Assembly: GCA_905182795.1 (NCBI GenBank)
Contig: CAJJCZ010000009.1
Span: 1-64,000 of the forward strand
Origin: an uncultured bacterium
GTDB taxonomy: Bacteria; Fidelibacterota; Marinisomatia; Marinisomatales; Marinisomataceae
Length of the DNA stretch: 64,000 bases
Direction: 5' to 3'
Part shown: piece by piece, positions 35,701 through 45,642 of the stretch
How positions within the stretch are numbered: position 1 is the stretch's first letter
Layout: each line of letters opens with the position of its first letter
Position numbers and translations under genes: made by a program
The notes under the pieces: generated by a model
The model's database searches: none
What the model was told of the DNA's origin: nothing
The model's input: the letters and a program-made list of their open reading frames with translations, nothing else

Positions 35701-36501
35701 ACTCTTACCACTCTTGATACAGAATTAGAATCAAGTATTTTCAAGCTCAAAGAAGGCGATCAACTTCAACCTGGTATTTTAAAACTAGCTAAGGTCTATG
35801 TAGCTAATAAACGAAAAGTATCTATTGGAGATAAGATGGCTGGTAGACATGGTAATAAAGGTGTAATTGCAACAATTGTACCTGAAGAAAATATGCCTTA
35901 TTTAGAGGATGGTACACCAGTGGATATTTGTTTAAATCCTTTAGGTGTTCCTTCTAGAATGAATCTAGGTCAATTATATGAGACTATGTTAGGTTGGGCA
36001 GGAAAAATACTTGATGAAAAATATGAGACTCCAGTTTTTAATGGTGCAACACCTGAAGAGGTAGCTGCAAAAATGAAAGAAGCTGGATTACCAGATAGTG
36101 GTAAAGTGACATTGTATGACGGTCTTACAGGAGAAAAAATTGATAATCCGGTATTAGTTGGTTACATGTATATTCTGAAATTATTTCATATGGTTGATGA
36201 CAAAATGCATGCTAGATCGACTGGTCCGTATTCACTAGTTACTCAACAACCTCTAGGCGGAAAAGCGCAATTTGGTGGACAAAGATTTGGTGAAATGGAA
36301 GTTTGGGCACTTCAAGCTTATGGTGCTGCACATACGTTAAGAGAAATCTTAACTATCAAATCAGATGACATTGAAGGTAGATCAAAAACTTACAGCGCAC
36401 TTGTCAAGGGAGAAGATTTACCCGATCCAACAACCCCAGAAGCTTTCAATGTATTTATGAAAGAGATTCAAGGTCTTGGATTAGACATAACTTTAGATTA
36501 A
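32758..36501 (+). CDS. rpoB: RNA polymerase beta subunit
   Basis: This is the beta subunit of the catalytic core. The 1247-residue protein starts at TTG 32758, preceded by GGAGGA about 13 nt upstream. It includes the fork-loop and rifampicin-pocket region ([34 protein letters not shown]), [13 protein letters not shown], the active-site lysine region [13 protein letters not shown] and the C-terminal clamp ([23 protein letters not shown]). Known sequence variation is unremarkable. rpoC follows after 16 nt. Confidence 0.98.
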   Translation: [1247 protein letters not shown]

Positions 36502-36517
36502 AGGGAAAAAAATAAAA

Positions 36518-39500
36518 ATGTATAAAGCAAAAAATAGTATTTCACTTAAACTGGCTTCACCAGAAAAGATTCTTGAAGGATCTTTTGGGGAGGTTTTAAA
36601 GCCTGAAACAATTAACTATCGTTCTTATAAGCCAGAAAAAGATGGACTATTCTGCGAAAAGATCTTTGGACCTGTAAAAGATTTTGAATGTCATTGCGGT
36701 AAGTATAAAGGCATTAGGTATAGAGGTATTATATGTGATAGATGTGGTGTTGAAGTAACTACGAAAAAAGTTCGTAGAAATAGAATGGGTCATATTACAT
36801 TAGCTGTACCAGTTGTACATATTTGGTTTCTAAAATCAATACCTAGTAAGTTAAGTTACATATTAGGTAAAAGTGCAAAACAATTAGAAAGTGTAATTTA
36901 TTATGAAAATTATCTAGTAATCAATCCTGGAAAAAGTGATTATAAAAGATTTGACTTAATAGACGAGGAAGAATATCTAAAACTAGAAATGGAATTTGGT
37001 TATGAAGCCTCTTCACAAGAAGAAAAAGAAGAAGAGTCTCATTTCTATGCAGCTATGGGTGGCGAAGCTATTAAAGATGGATTAGCTGAAATGGATCTAT
37101 TAGAACTTAAAAAAGATTTAGAGTTGATTAGCGCTACATCAAACTCAAAGCAAAAGAGAGAAGACGCTTTAAAGAGATTGAAAGTAGTAAAAGATTTTGC
37201 TAGAGATAGAAATAATAAACCTGAATGGATGATTGTCTCAATTTTACCTGTTATGCCTCCAGAACTAAGACCTTTAGTTCCTTTAGAAGGTGGACGATTT
37301 GCAGCTAGTGACTTAAATGATCTTTATAGAAGAATTATTATTAGAAATAATCGCTTAAAACAATTAATGGATATTCAAGCTCCTGAAGTAATTCTTAGAA
37401 ATGAAAAAAGAATGCTCCAAGAGTCTGTTGATGCCCTTTTTGACAACACAAAAAGAAAGACTGCTATAAGAAGTGGATCTAAGAGACCTCTAAAATCTAT
37501 ATCAGATATGTTAAGAGGTAAGCAAGGTAGATTTAGACAAAACTTGCTAGGTAAGAGAGTTGATTACTCTGGTAGATCTGTTATTGTTGTTGGTCCAGAA
37601 CTAAAAATGACACAATGTGGTATTCCAAAGAATATGGCATTAGAGCTTTTTAAGCCTCATTTAATAAGAGAGCTAATTAGAAGAGATTTAGCTGCAACCC
37701 CTAGAAGTGCTAAACTAATGATTGAAAATAAAGAATCGTTTGTATATGAGATTTTAGAAACTGTAGTAAGAGATCATCCTGTGATGCTAAATAGAGCTCC
37801 AACCTTGCATAGGTTGGGAATTATAGCCTTTCAACCAATATTAATTGACGGTAAAGCAATTAGAGTTCACCCTCTTGTTTGTTCTGCATTTAATGCTGAC
37901 TTTGATGGTGACCAAATGGCGGTTCATGTACCTTTATCTGTTCCAGCTCAATTGGAAGCTAGAGTCTTAATGATGGCTAGTCAGAATGTGTTGCATCCTG
38001 CAAGTGGAAAACCAATTACAGTACCTTCACAAGATATGATTCTTGGTTGTTATTATTTAACAAGAAAGAGAACTAAACAATTAGGTGAAGGAAAGAACTT
38101 TGGATCTATCGATGAAGTAAAGATAGCATATGAAAATCAAAAAGTTGGACTCCATGCAATTGTTAATGTTAGACATAACGGGCAATGGTATAAAGACACA
38201 ACTGCTGGTCGTGCTATATTTAATGCTATTATTCCAGATGAATTAGGTTATTATGATGAGATAATTTCTAAGAAGAAATTAAGTTTTATTATTGGTGAAT
38301 CTTTTGTAAAAGCTGGAAATGCTAAAACTGTAACACTATTAGACGATCTTAAAGATATTGGGTTTAAAACAGCTACTAAGAGTGGAATATCAATTTCTAT
38401 TAGTGATATTATTATACCAGATAAAAAGCATGATATTATAGCTGGCGCTGAAAAAGAAGTAGAAAAAATTCAAGGACGATTTAATCGACATATTCTAACA
38501 GAAGGTGAGAGATATAATAAAGTTATTGATGTATGGACAAAAGCAACAAGTGATGTAGCTGACGTAATGATGAATGGTTTGAAATCTGACGATGAAGGAT
38601 TTAATTCCGTTTATATGATGGCTGATTCTGGAGCTAGGGGTAGTGGAGACCAAATAAAGCAATTAGCTGGCATGAGAGGTCTAATGGCAAAACCAAGAAA
38701 ATCTATGGTCGGTGGTGGAGAAATTATAGAAAGTCCAATTCAGTCTAATTTTAAAGAAGGTCTATCTGTAATGGAATACTTCATATCTACTCATGGAGCA
38801 AGAAAAGGTTTAGCTGATACTGCATTAAAAACAGCAGATGCTGGATATTTAACTCGAAGATTAGTTGATGTTGCACAAGATGTAGTCATATCAGAATTTG
38901 ACTGTAAAACTATTAATGGAATTACAGTTGCAGATTTAAAAGAGGGAGAAGAAGTAGTAGAGTCTCTATCTGAAAGAATTCTTGGTAGAACTTCATCTGA
39001 GAAAATCATTATTGATGGTAAAACCGTTATTAAATCAGGAGAAGTCTTTGATGAGCATAAAGCTGTTATGGTTGTAAATAATAATTTTACTACTGTTAAA
39101 ATAAAATCTATACTTACTTGTGAATCTAGAAGAGGTGTATGTGCAAAATGTTATGGCTGGGATTTAACAAGAAGAGAATTAGTAACAATTGGTAGTGCTG
39201 TAGGTATTATTGCAGCTCAAAGTATTGGAGAACCTGGTACTCAGTTAACACTAAGAACTTTCCATATTGGAGGAACGGCAACTAGAATTGTTGAAGAATC
39301 TGATATGAAATCTAAGCATAATGGTATAGCAAAATTTAACGATGACTATCAATCTGCTAAGACTATTGACGAAGATGGTGAAGAAGTGGTTAGATGTTTA
39401 ACTAGAAATTCAAAGCTTCATATTATTGATTCAAAAGATAATATACTTGAAGAATACAATGTCCCTTATGGTGCTAATGTCAATATCAAAGACGGCGCTA

Positions 39501-40693
39501 AAGTTAAGAAGGGTGCGATTCTATTCTCATGGGATCCATATACAGATCTCATATTAGCTAGACAGTCTGGTGTTATCAAAATGAAAGATTTTATTGAAGG
39601 CGACACCTATCAAGAAGAAGCTGTAGATGGCGGTAAAAAGCAAAAAGTTGTTACCGAATCAAAAGATAGAAGATTAAGTCCTCAAATTGAAATTTATAGC
39701 AAAGATGGAGATATCTTGTCAGGTGGAACTATCTTGCCTGTAAAAGCAACATTGGTAGTAAATGATGGACAAGATGTTAGTCAGGGCCAGACCTTAGTGA
39801 AGATCCAGAAAGATGTTGGTAAAACTAGAGATATTACTGGTGGTCTACCAAGGGTAGCAGAATTATTTGAAGCAAGAAAGCCTGCAAATCCTGCTGTAGT
39901 AAGTGAAATTAACGGTACAGTAGAGTTTGGTGAAATCAAGCGAGGTGTAAGAAAAGTTTCAGTAACACCTTCTAACGGTAAGTCTGTTATTTATAAGATT
40001 CCATATGGAAAGCATGTAGTAGTTCATGAAGGTGACTTTATAACAGCTGGAACTGCATTATGTGAAGGTGCAATTTCTCCTGCTGATATTCTTAAAATTC
40101 TTGGTCCAAATGCTGTTAGAGAATATTTGGTCAATGAAATTCAAGAAGTTTATAGATTGCAAGGAGTAGGAATTAATGATAAACATATCGAAGTGATTGT
40201 TAATCAAATGATGAAAAAAGTTATTATTAATAGCCCAGGAGATACTTCATATCTTCCAGGAGAGAGACTGGACAAGTCTACTCTATTTAATGAGAATGAT
40301 TATATGAAAGGTATGGTTGTAATTGATGCTTCTGGAGATTCAAATTTAGAAGTCGGTATTATGATTTCTCAAAACGAAGTAAAAGAGCTTAATAAAGAGT
40401 TTAAGACTCAAGACAAGAATCTAGTGAAATTTCATAAAGCGCAATCAGCTACATTCCAACCAATCTTAATGGGAATTACTCAATCTTCTCTTAATACTAC
40501 AAGTTTTATTTCTGCAGCTTCTTTCCAGGAAACAACGAGAGTATTAACAGATGCAGCGACCGCATCAAAAACGGATCATTTGCTAGGCTTGAAAGAGAAT
40601 GTTGCTTTAGGACGATTAATCCCTGCTGGAACAGGATTTCCTGCCTTACAAAACATTCAATTAGAACAAGAAAGTCAAGAAGAAGATCAATAG
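36518..40693 (+). CDS. rpoC: RNA polymerase beta' subunit
   Basis: This is the largest core subunit. The 1391-residue protein has zinc site 1 (CHCG...CDRCG, near residues 60-80), the rudder and switch regions (RFRQNLLGKRVDYSGRSVIVVGP), the catalytic NADFDGDQM with its three Asp, the trigger loop and bridge helix (GARGSGDQIKQLAGMRGLMAKP), zinc site 2 (CESRRGVCAKCYG), and the terminal helix contacting omega. The stop codon lies inside a terminator hairpin. Both zinc sites are kept, in contrast to the zinc-free ribosomal proteins of the window. Confidence 0.98.
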   Translation: MYKAKNSISLKLASPEKILEGSFGEVLKPETINYRSYKPEKDGLFCEKIFGPVKDFECHCGKYKGIRYRGIICDRCGVEVTTKKVRRNRMGHITLAVPVVHIWFLKSIPSKLSYILGKSAKQLESVIYYENYLVINPGKSDYKRFDLIDEEEYLKLEMEFGYEASSQEEKEEESHFYAAMGGEAIKDGLAEMDLLELKKDLELISATSNSKQKREDALKRLKVVKDFARDRNNKPEWMIVSILPVMPPELRPLVPLEGGRFAASDLNDLYRRIIIRNNRLKQLMDIQAPEVILRNEKRMLQESVDALFDNTKRKTAIRSGSKRPLKSISDMLRGKQGRFRQNLLGKRVDYSGRSVIVVGPELKMTQCGIPKNMALELFKPHLIRELIRRDLAATPRSAKLMIENKESFVYEILETVVRDHPVMLNRAPTLHRLGIIAFQPILIDGKAIRVHPLVCSAFNADFDGDQMAVHVPLSVPAQLEARVLMMASQNVLHPASGKPITVPSQDMILGCYYLTRKRTKQLGEGKNFGSIDEVKIAYENQKVGLHAIVNVRHNGQWYKDTTAGRAIFNAIIPDELGYYDEIISKKKLSFIIGESFVKAGNAKTVTLLDDLKDIGFKTATKSGISISISDIIIPDKKHDIIAGAEKEVEKIQGRFNRHILTEGERYNKVIDVWTKATSDVADVMMNGLKSDDEGFNSVYMMADSGARGSGDQIKQLAGMRGLMAKPRKSMVGGGEIIESPIQSNFKEGLSVMEYFISTHGARKGLADTALKTADAGYLTRRLVDVAQDVVISEFDCKTINGITVADLKEGEEVVESLSERILGRTSSEKIIIDGKTVIKSGEVFDEHKAVMVVNNNFTTVKIKSILTCESRRGVCAKCYGWDLTRRELVTIGSAVGIIAAQSIGEPGTQLTLRTFHIGGTATRIVEESDMKSKHNGIAKFNDDYQSAKTIDEDGEEVVRCLTRNSKLHIIDSKDNILEEYNVPYGANVNIKDGAKVKKGAILFSWDPYTDLILARQSGVIKMKDFIEGDTYQEEAVDGGKKQKVVTESKDRRLSPQIEIYSKDGDILSGGTILPVKATLVVNDGQDVSQGQTLVKIQKDVGKTRDITGGLPRVAELFEARKPANPAVVSEINGTVEFGEIKRGVRKVSVTPSNGKSVIYKIPYGKHVVVHEGDFITAGTALCEGAISPADILKILGPNAVREYLVNEIQEVYRLQGVGINDKHIEVIVNQMMKKVIINSPGDTSYLPGERLDKSTLFNENDYMKGMVVIDASGDSNLEVGIMISQNEVKELNKEFKTQDKNLVKFHKAQSATFQPILMGITQSSLNTTSFISAASFQETTRVLTDAATASKTDHLLGLKENVALGRLIPAGTGFPALQNIQLEQESQEEDQ

Positions 40694-40715
40694 ATTTTCT
40701 TCTTGAAACCTTTTT
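40676..40715 (+). terminator. intrinsic terminator overlapping the rpoC stop codon
   Basis: CAAGAAGAAGATC (40676-40688) pairs with GATTTTCTTCTTG (40693-40705) around the loop AATA, giving 13 bp with one G-T pair, extendable by one T-A pair. A run of five T begins at 40711 after AAACC. The loop and first stem base contain the TAG stop (40691-40693). It would end the secE-nusG-rpoBC transcript. The stem is AT-rich, so efficiency is uncertain. Confidence 0.6.
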
Positions 40716-40762
40716 AAGCGTGTTCTTAAAAATATATACTTTCTACGCGTTCGAGAAAACGT

Positions 40763-40791
40763 TTGATTCTTCCATCTTATAACAATATATT
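40763..40791 (+). promoter_or_regulatory. sigma-70-type promoter for the str-S10-spc-alpha run
   Basis: TTGATT (40763-40768) and TATATT (40786-40791) are separated by exactly 17 nt in the only sizeable gap of this ribosomal region. Transcription would start about 33 nt before the rpsL ATG, leaving space for the AAAGGA ribosome binding site. A second TATACT upstream (near 40735) with TTGAAA within the terminator region is a weaker alternative. Confidence 0.5.
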
Positions 40792-40830
40792 CCTCGGTAC
40801 TTTTAAATTGATTAAAGGAAAAAATAATTT

Positions 40831-41205
40831 ATGCCAACAGTGAACCAGTTGATTAGAAAGAGCAGAAAAAAGATTGTTAAAAAGTCTGCTAGTAGAGCTC
40901 TGGAGAATAGTCCTCAAAAAAGAGGGGTATGTGTTCGAGTGTATACAACTACGCCTAAAAAACCTAATTCTGCTTTAAGAAAAGTAGCCAGAGTTAGATT
41001 GACAAATGGTATTGAGGCAAATGCATATATTCCTGGAGAAGGTCATAATTTACAAGAACACTCAATTGTATTAATAGAGGGGGGAAGAGTTAAAGATCTT
41101 CCTGGTGTTCGCTATCACATTGTACGTGGTTCATTAGATACTGCAGGTGTTAATGATAGAAAAACAAGTAGATCACGTTACGGAGCAAAGAAACCTAAAA
41201 GCTAA
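40831..41205 (+). CDS. rpsL: 30S ribosomal protein S12
   Basis: S12 lines the decoding centre. The 124-residue protein has [19 protein letters not shown] with the wild-type Lys of the streptomycin site, and [10 protein letters not shown] followed by [17 protein letters not shown] with the methylthiolated Asp region. AAAGGA precedes the ATG. It is the first gene of the run behind the promoter at 40.76 kb. Confidence 0.98.
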   Translation: MPTVNQLIRKSRKKIVKKSASRALENSPQKRGVCVRVYTTTPKKPNSALRKVARVRLTNGIEANAYIPGEGHNLQEHSIVLIEGGRVKDLPGVRYHIVRGSLDTAGVNDRKTSRSRYGAKKPKS

Positions 41206-41207
41206 AT

Positions 41208-41681
41208 ATGAGAAGAAGAAGACCAGAAAAGAGAACTATTAATCCAGATCCAAAATTTAATGATTTGCAAGTTTCAAAATTTATGAATTACTTACTTGTA
41301 GGTGGAAAAAAAGGTATTGCTGAAAAAATTCTTTATGATGCATTTGATATTATAGAAGAAAAAAGTAGTAAAGACCCGGTTGAGGTATTTAAAAAAGCAT
41401 TAAATAATACTGCACCTCATGTTGAAGTAAAATCAAAGAGAATTGGTGGAGCTACTTATCAAGTACCTATCGAAGTTCCCAATAGAAGACAATTCTATTT
41501 AGCAGCTCATTGGATTATCGATGCTGCAAAAAATAAATCAGGTAGCCCTATGTCAAAGCGTTTAGCTGGAGAGTTACTTTCTGCTTCAAATAATGAAGGA
41601 AATGCTATTAAGAAGAAAGAAGATGTACATCGTATGGCTGAAGCAAACAAAGCATTTGCACACTTTGGGAGAGCTAGATAA
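41208..41681 (+). CDS. rpsG: 30S ribosomal protein S7
   Basis: S7 nucleates the 30S head and binds the E site. The 157-residue protein begins MRRRRPEKR, with [38 protein letters not shown] and [18 protein letters not shown]. It starts 2 nt after rpsL and ends 2 nt before fusA, the standard str order. Confidence 0.98.
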   Translation: MRRRRPEKRTINPDPKFNDLQVSKFMNYLLVGGKKGIAEKILYDAFDIIEEKSSKDPVEVFKKALNNTAPHVEVKSKRIGGATYQVPIEVPNRRQFYLAAHWIIDAAKNKSGSPMSKRLAGELLSASNNEGNAIKKKEDVHRMAEANKAFAHFGRAR

Positions 41682-41683
41682 TT

Positions 41684-43771
41684 ATGTCTGCTGATTTAAA
41701 AACTGTAAGAAATATTGGAATTATGGCTCATGTAGACGCTGGTAAAACAACTCTAACTGAGAGAATGTTATATTATGCTGGAAAAACTCATAAAATTGGT
41801 GAGGTGCATGATGGTGCTGCTACTATGGACTGGATGGCTCAAGAGCAAGAAAGAGGCATTACTATTACTTCAGCTGCAACTACTTTTTATTGGGATAAAA
41901 ATCGTGTTAATCTAATTGATACTCCTGGTCACGTTGATTTTACTATGGAAGTAGAAAGATCGTTAAGAGTTCTTGATGGTGCTGTTGCAGTATTTTGTGC
42001 AGTTGCTGGAGTAGAACCTCAAAGTGAGACAGTTTGGAGACAGGCAACAAAATATAACGTACCTAGAATTGCATTTATTAATAAAATGGATAGAACGGGT
42101 GCAGATTTTTATAACGCAATAGATACTATGAAAAAACGCTTAGGCGCTAAACCGTTACCTGTTGCATTACCTATTGGTGATGGTGAAACTTTTAGAGGTA
42201 TTATAGATTTAACTACTATGAAAGCTATTGAATATAATGAAAGTACCCAAGGTGCTGAATTTGAATATATTGATATACCAGACGAATTATCAGAAGATGC
42301 AAACAAATGGAGAAATTTCTTAATTGAAGAAGTTGCTAGCTTTGAAGATGCATTAATGGAAAAATATTTAAATGAAGAAGAAATTTCTTCTGAAGAAATT
42401 AAAGCAGCTCTGAAAAAAGGATGCTTAGAAAATGCCTTTGTTCCTACTTTATGTGGTTCAGCCTTTAAAAATAAGGGAGTACAGAGAGTTTTAGACGCAG
42501 TTATTGATTTTTTACCATCTCCTGTAGATGTAGAAAGTATTGAAGGCTCTTCTGTTGATGATCCAGAAACAAAAATTATGATTAAAAACTCCACAGAAGG
42601 TCCATTTACTGCGCTTGCATTTAAAATTGCTACAGATCCTTTTGTAGGTAAGCTTACATATATCAGAGTTTATTCTGGTACATTAAAAAAAGGATCTTTT
42701 TGTATCAATTCAAATACTGGAGATAAACAAAGAATCTCAAGAATTCTACAAATGCATGCAAATAAAAGAGAAGAATTAGAAGAAGTAAAAGCTGGAGAGA
42801 TTGTAGCGGTAATTGGTTTAAAAAATGTCCGAACTGGGCATACATTATCAGAAAAAGGTGATGTAACGCTTGAATCTATGGAATTTCCAGAGCCAGTTGT
42901 TGCAGTTTCAATTGAACCTGTATCAAAAAGTGATCAAGATCAATTAGCAAAAGGAATGAATAAGCTAAGCGAAGAAGATCCTACTTTTAAAGTTAAAGTG
43001 GATAGTGAAACTGGTCAAACAGTCATATCAGGTATGGGAGAAGTTCATTTAGAAATAATTATCGATAGACTTAAAAGAGAATTTAATGTCAATGCTAATG
43101 TTGGAAAGCCTCAAGTTTCATTTAGGGAAGCGATTCAAAAATCTGTAGAAAAAGTTGATGAAAAATTTATCCGTCAATCTGGTGGTCGTGGTCAGTATGG
43201 TCATGTTGTTATTAATGTTAGACCAACAGAGCAAGGTGCTGGATATAAATTTATAAATAAGATTGTTGGTGGAGTTATTCCGAGAGAATATATTCCTGCA
43301 GTAGATGCTGGCATTCAAGAGCAATTAAAAAATGGTATACTACATGGATATCCTATTCCTGATGTTGAAGTAGAACTTGTTTATGGATCTTACCATGATG
43401 TAGATTCTTCTGAAATTGCTTTTAAGGTAGCTGGTTCACGAGCAATTAGAACTGCTTGTAAGCAAGCAAGTCCAATATTAATGGAGCCAATTATGGCTGT
43501 AGAAGCAACTACTCCAGACGACTATCTTGGAGATGTAATTGGTGATATCAATTCTAGAAGAGGTAAAGTTGAAAGCATGGAACAGCAAGGAGCAAATCAA
43601 AGTATTAAAGCCGCTGTGCCATTAAGCGAAATGTTTGGCTATGCAACAGACTTAAGATCCCTTTCTCAAGGTAGAGCAAATTTTCATATGGACTTTCAGC
43701 AATATGCTAAAGTTCCAGTATCAGTAGAAGAAAAATTAATGAAATCGCAATCAAAAAATGGAGCATCATAA
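41684..43771 (+). CDS. fusA: elongation factor G
   Basis: EF-G drives translocation and ribosome recycling. The 695-residue protein has G1 [16 protein letters not shown]2 [13 protein letters not shown]3 [10 protein letters not shown]4 INKMD, domain IV with [10 protein letters not shown], and a C-terminal domain ending in [19 protein letters not shown]. It is a full-length canonical EF-G1. It overlaps rpsJ by 1 nt. tuf does not follow it. Confidence 0.98.
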   Translation: MSADLKTVRNIGIMAHVDAGKTTLTERMLYYAGKTHKIGEVHDGAATMDWMAQEQERGITITSAATTFYWDKNRVNLIDTPGHVDFTMEVERSLRVLDGAVAVFCAVAGVEPQSETVWRQATKYNVPRIAFINKMDRTGADFYNAIDTMKKRLGAKPLPVALPIGDGETFRGIIDLTTMKAIEYNESTQGAEFEYIDIPDELSEDANKWRNFLIEEVASFEDALMEKYLNEEEISSEEIKAALKKGCLENAFVPTLCGSAFKNKGVQRVLDAVIDFLPSPVDVESIEGSSVDDPETKIMIKNSTEGPFTALAFKIATDPFVGKLTYIRVYSGTLKKGSFCINSNTGDKQRISRILQMHANKREELEEVKAGEIVAVIGLKNVRTGHTLSEKGDVTLESMEFPEPVVAVSIEPVSKSDQDQLAKGMNKLSEEDPTFKVKVDSETGQTVISGMGEVHLEIIIDRLKREFNVNANVGKPQVSFREAIQKSVEKVDEKFIRQSGGRGQYGHVVINVRPTEQGAGYKFINKIVGGVIPREYIPAVDAGIQEQLKNGILHGYPIPDVEVELVYGSYHDVDSSEIAFKVAGSRAIRTACKQASPILMEPIMAVEATTPDDYLGDVIGDINSRRGKVESMEQQGANQSIKAAVPLSEMFGYATDLRSLSQGRANFHMDFQQYAKVPVSVEEKLMKSQSKNGAS

Positions 43772-44079
43772 TGTCTAAAGATTTAATTAGAATATCTTTA
43801 AAAGCTTATGATCATAAGCTTTTAGACAAGTCTGCTGAAAAAATTATTAGAACGGCTAAGTCCACAGGTGCAATTATTTCTGGACCAATTCCTATGCCAA
43901 CTAAGAGAACTGTATATACTGTATTGAGATCACCGTTTGTTAATAAAAAATCGCGTGAACAATTTCAAACAAAAGTACATAAAAGAGTTGTAGATATTGT
44001 GAATTCTACTCCAAAAACTGTTGAATCTTTAATGAAGCTAGACTTACCGGCTGGTGTAGATATCGAGATTAGAGGATAA
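43771..44079 (+). CDS. rpsJ: 30S ribosomal protein S10
   Basis: S10 is part of the 30S head and, with NusB, of antitermination complexes. The 102-residue protein has [44 protein letters not shown] and [14 protein letters not shown]. It begins at the last base of fusA and opens the S10 cluster without a visible promoter of its own. Confidence 0.98.
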   Translation: MSKDLIRISLKAYDHKLLDKSAEKIIRTAKSTGAIISGPIPMPTKRTVYTVLRSPFVNKKSREQFQTKVHKRVVDIVNSTPKTVESLMKLDLPAGVDIEIRG

Positions 44080-44081
44080 GT

Positions 44082-44702
44082 ATGTACGGATTGATAGGTA
44101 AAAAAGTTAAAATGTCACAGATCTTCAATGATCAAGGTCATGTAGTTCCAGTTACTTTAGTAGAAGCTGGTCCATGTGTTGTTTCTCAGATCAAGACCAT
44201 TGATTCTGATGGATACAATTCTATACAGTTAGCTTTTGGTAAGAAGTCAAAAAGAAATACAAATAAACCTACAATAGGACATCTTAAAAAAGCAGATATT
44301 GAAAGTGCTAAAGTATTAGCTGAATTTGAATCATTAGATACTTTTGAATATAAATTAGGTCAAAAATTTGATTCTTCAATTTTTCATGTTGGAGAAATTG
44401 TTGATGTAAGAGCAAAATCGAAAGGTAAGGGTTTTGCCGGAGTTATTAAGAGACATAATTTTGCTACACAGGATGCTACTCACGGTAATAAACATACTCA
44501 GAGAGCTCCAGGTTCGATTGGACAAGCATCTTGGCCTTCAAGAGTGTTTAAGGGAATGAAAATGGCGGGTAGAAAAGGTTCTGGTAATGTTACCGCACAA
44601 AACCTTGAGATTGTAGATATCGATAAAGAAAATAATTTATTATACGTTAAAGGAGCTATTCCTGGTCCAAATAATACACCAGTGTTTATCTTAAAAAAAT
44701 GA
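44082..44702 (+). CDS. rplC: 50S ribosomal protein L3
   Basis: L3 is an early-assembly protein reaching towards the peptidyl-transferase centre. The 206-residue protein starts MYGLIGKKVKMSQIF and has the GNKHTQRAPGSIGQASWPSRVFKGMKMAG loop with the Gln that is methylated in many bacteria. It overlaps rplD by 4 nt. Confidence 0.98.
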   Translation: MYGLIGKKVKMSQIFNDQGHVVPVTLVEAGPCVVSQIKTIDSDGYNSIQLAFGKKSKRNTNKPTIGHLKKADIESAKVLAEFESLDTFEYKLGQKFDSSIFHVGEIVDVRAKSKGKGFAGVIKRHNFATQDATHGNKHTQRAPGSIGQASWPSRVFKGMKMAGRKGSGNVTAQNLEIVDIDKENNLLYVKGAIPGPNNTPVFILKK

Positions 44703-45319
44703 AAATTAAATCAATAGATAGTAGTAAAGATTACAGCTTAAGTGATTCAGTATTTAAAGTGCCGATGAACGACCAGGTTGTTTATCAGTGTGTTATAGCA
44801 GAATTAACTAATGCTAGACAAGGAACTAGGTCTACAAAAAATAGATCTGCAGTTTCTGGTGGTGGTAAAAAACCATTTAAGCAAAAAGGCACAGGTAATG
44901 CTAGACAGGGGACCATTAGATCTCCTTTGAATAGAGGTGGTGGTGTTATTTTTGGTCCTAGTCCAACATATTATTTTAAAAAAGTAAATGCTAAGACAAA
45001 AAAATTAGCTTTTAAATGCGTTTTGTCGGAAAAAGTTAAAAATGACGCTTTAAAAGTGATTGATTCAATAGAATTAACAACAAATAAAACAAAAGATTTT
45101 GTTGGATTTTTAGAATCTAATAGTCTAGCTAATAAAAAGGTAACAATTGTGGTATCTGATGTGAACGATAATTTAAGATTAGCATCAAGAAATATTGAGC
45201 ATATAAAAATTGTAAAAGCATTATCATGTTCTGTGGCAGATTTAATGAATAATGATGCTTTACTATTCGATGCAAGTGCATTGGCTTTGATTTCAGAAAG
45301 ATTTGGAGATAAGAAATAA
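44699..45319 (+). CDS. rplD: 50S ribosomal protein L4
   Basis: L4 lines the exit tunnel and in enterobacteria regulates the S10 operon. The 206-residue protein has the tunnel loop ARQGTRSTKNRSAVSGGGKKPFKQKGTGNARQG and the C-terminal Rossmann-like part (KIVKALSCSVADLMNNDALLF). It overlaps rplC as ATGA. I see no S10-leader-type attenuator upstream of rpsJ. Confidence 0.97.
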   Translation: MKIKSIDSSKDYSLSDSVFKVPMNDQVVYQCVIAELTNARQGTRSTKNRSAVSGGGKKPFKQKGTGNARQGTIRSPLNRGGGVIFGPSPTYYFKKVNAKTKKLAFKCVLSEKVKNDALKVIDSIELTTNKTKDFVGFLESNSLANKKVTIVVSDVNDNLRLASRNIEHIKIVKALSCSVADLMNNDALLFDASALALISERFGDKK

Positions 45320-45321
45320 TT

Positions 45322-45633
45322 ATGAGTCATTTTTCACAAATTTTAATTCGTCCAATAGTGACAGAAAAAATGACATCTCTTCAAGAGTCTCAAAATAAGT
45401 ACGCATTTGAAGTCCCTTTAGAAGTAAATAAAATTGATATTAAGAAGGCTGTAGAAGAAAAATTTAAAGTTAAAGTCCTTAAAGTTGCTGTAAGCAATCG
45501 AAAAGGTAAGGCTAAGCAGATGACTGTAAAAAGCAATGGAAGAACAATTAGAACAAATGGATATACTAAACTAAAAAAGAGAGCTCTTGTAACACTCGTA
45601 GAGGGTTATAACATAGACTTATTTGGTGTGTAA
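45322..45633 (+). CDS. rplW: 50S ribosomal protein L23
   Basis: L23 sits at the tunnel exit and docks trigger factor and SRP. The 103-residue protein has ILIRPIVTEKMTSL, NKYAFEVPLEVNKIDIKKAVEEKFKVKV and a C-terminal basic strand. It starts 2 nt after rplD and ends 9 nt before rplB. Length is normal. Confidence 0.97.
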   Translation: MSHFSQILIRPIVTEKMTSLQESQNKYAFEVPLEVNKIDIKKAVEEKFKVKVLKVAVSNRKGKAKQMTVKSNGRTIRTNGYTKLKKRALVTLVEGYNIDLFGV

Positions 45634-45642
45634 ATATAAATT

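Noticed and set aside
28042-40752. ACGCGT hexamers upstream of the tRNA cluster (28042) and of rpsL (40745), as a possible shared operator
   Set aside because: A third copy lies inside trmD (about 849), and flanks are not conserved, so it is probably coincidence.
42109-42594. 161-residue minus-strand ORF within fusA
   Set aside because: fusA is unmistakable on the + strand; the antisense ORF follows from codon bias and has no recognisable domain.
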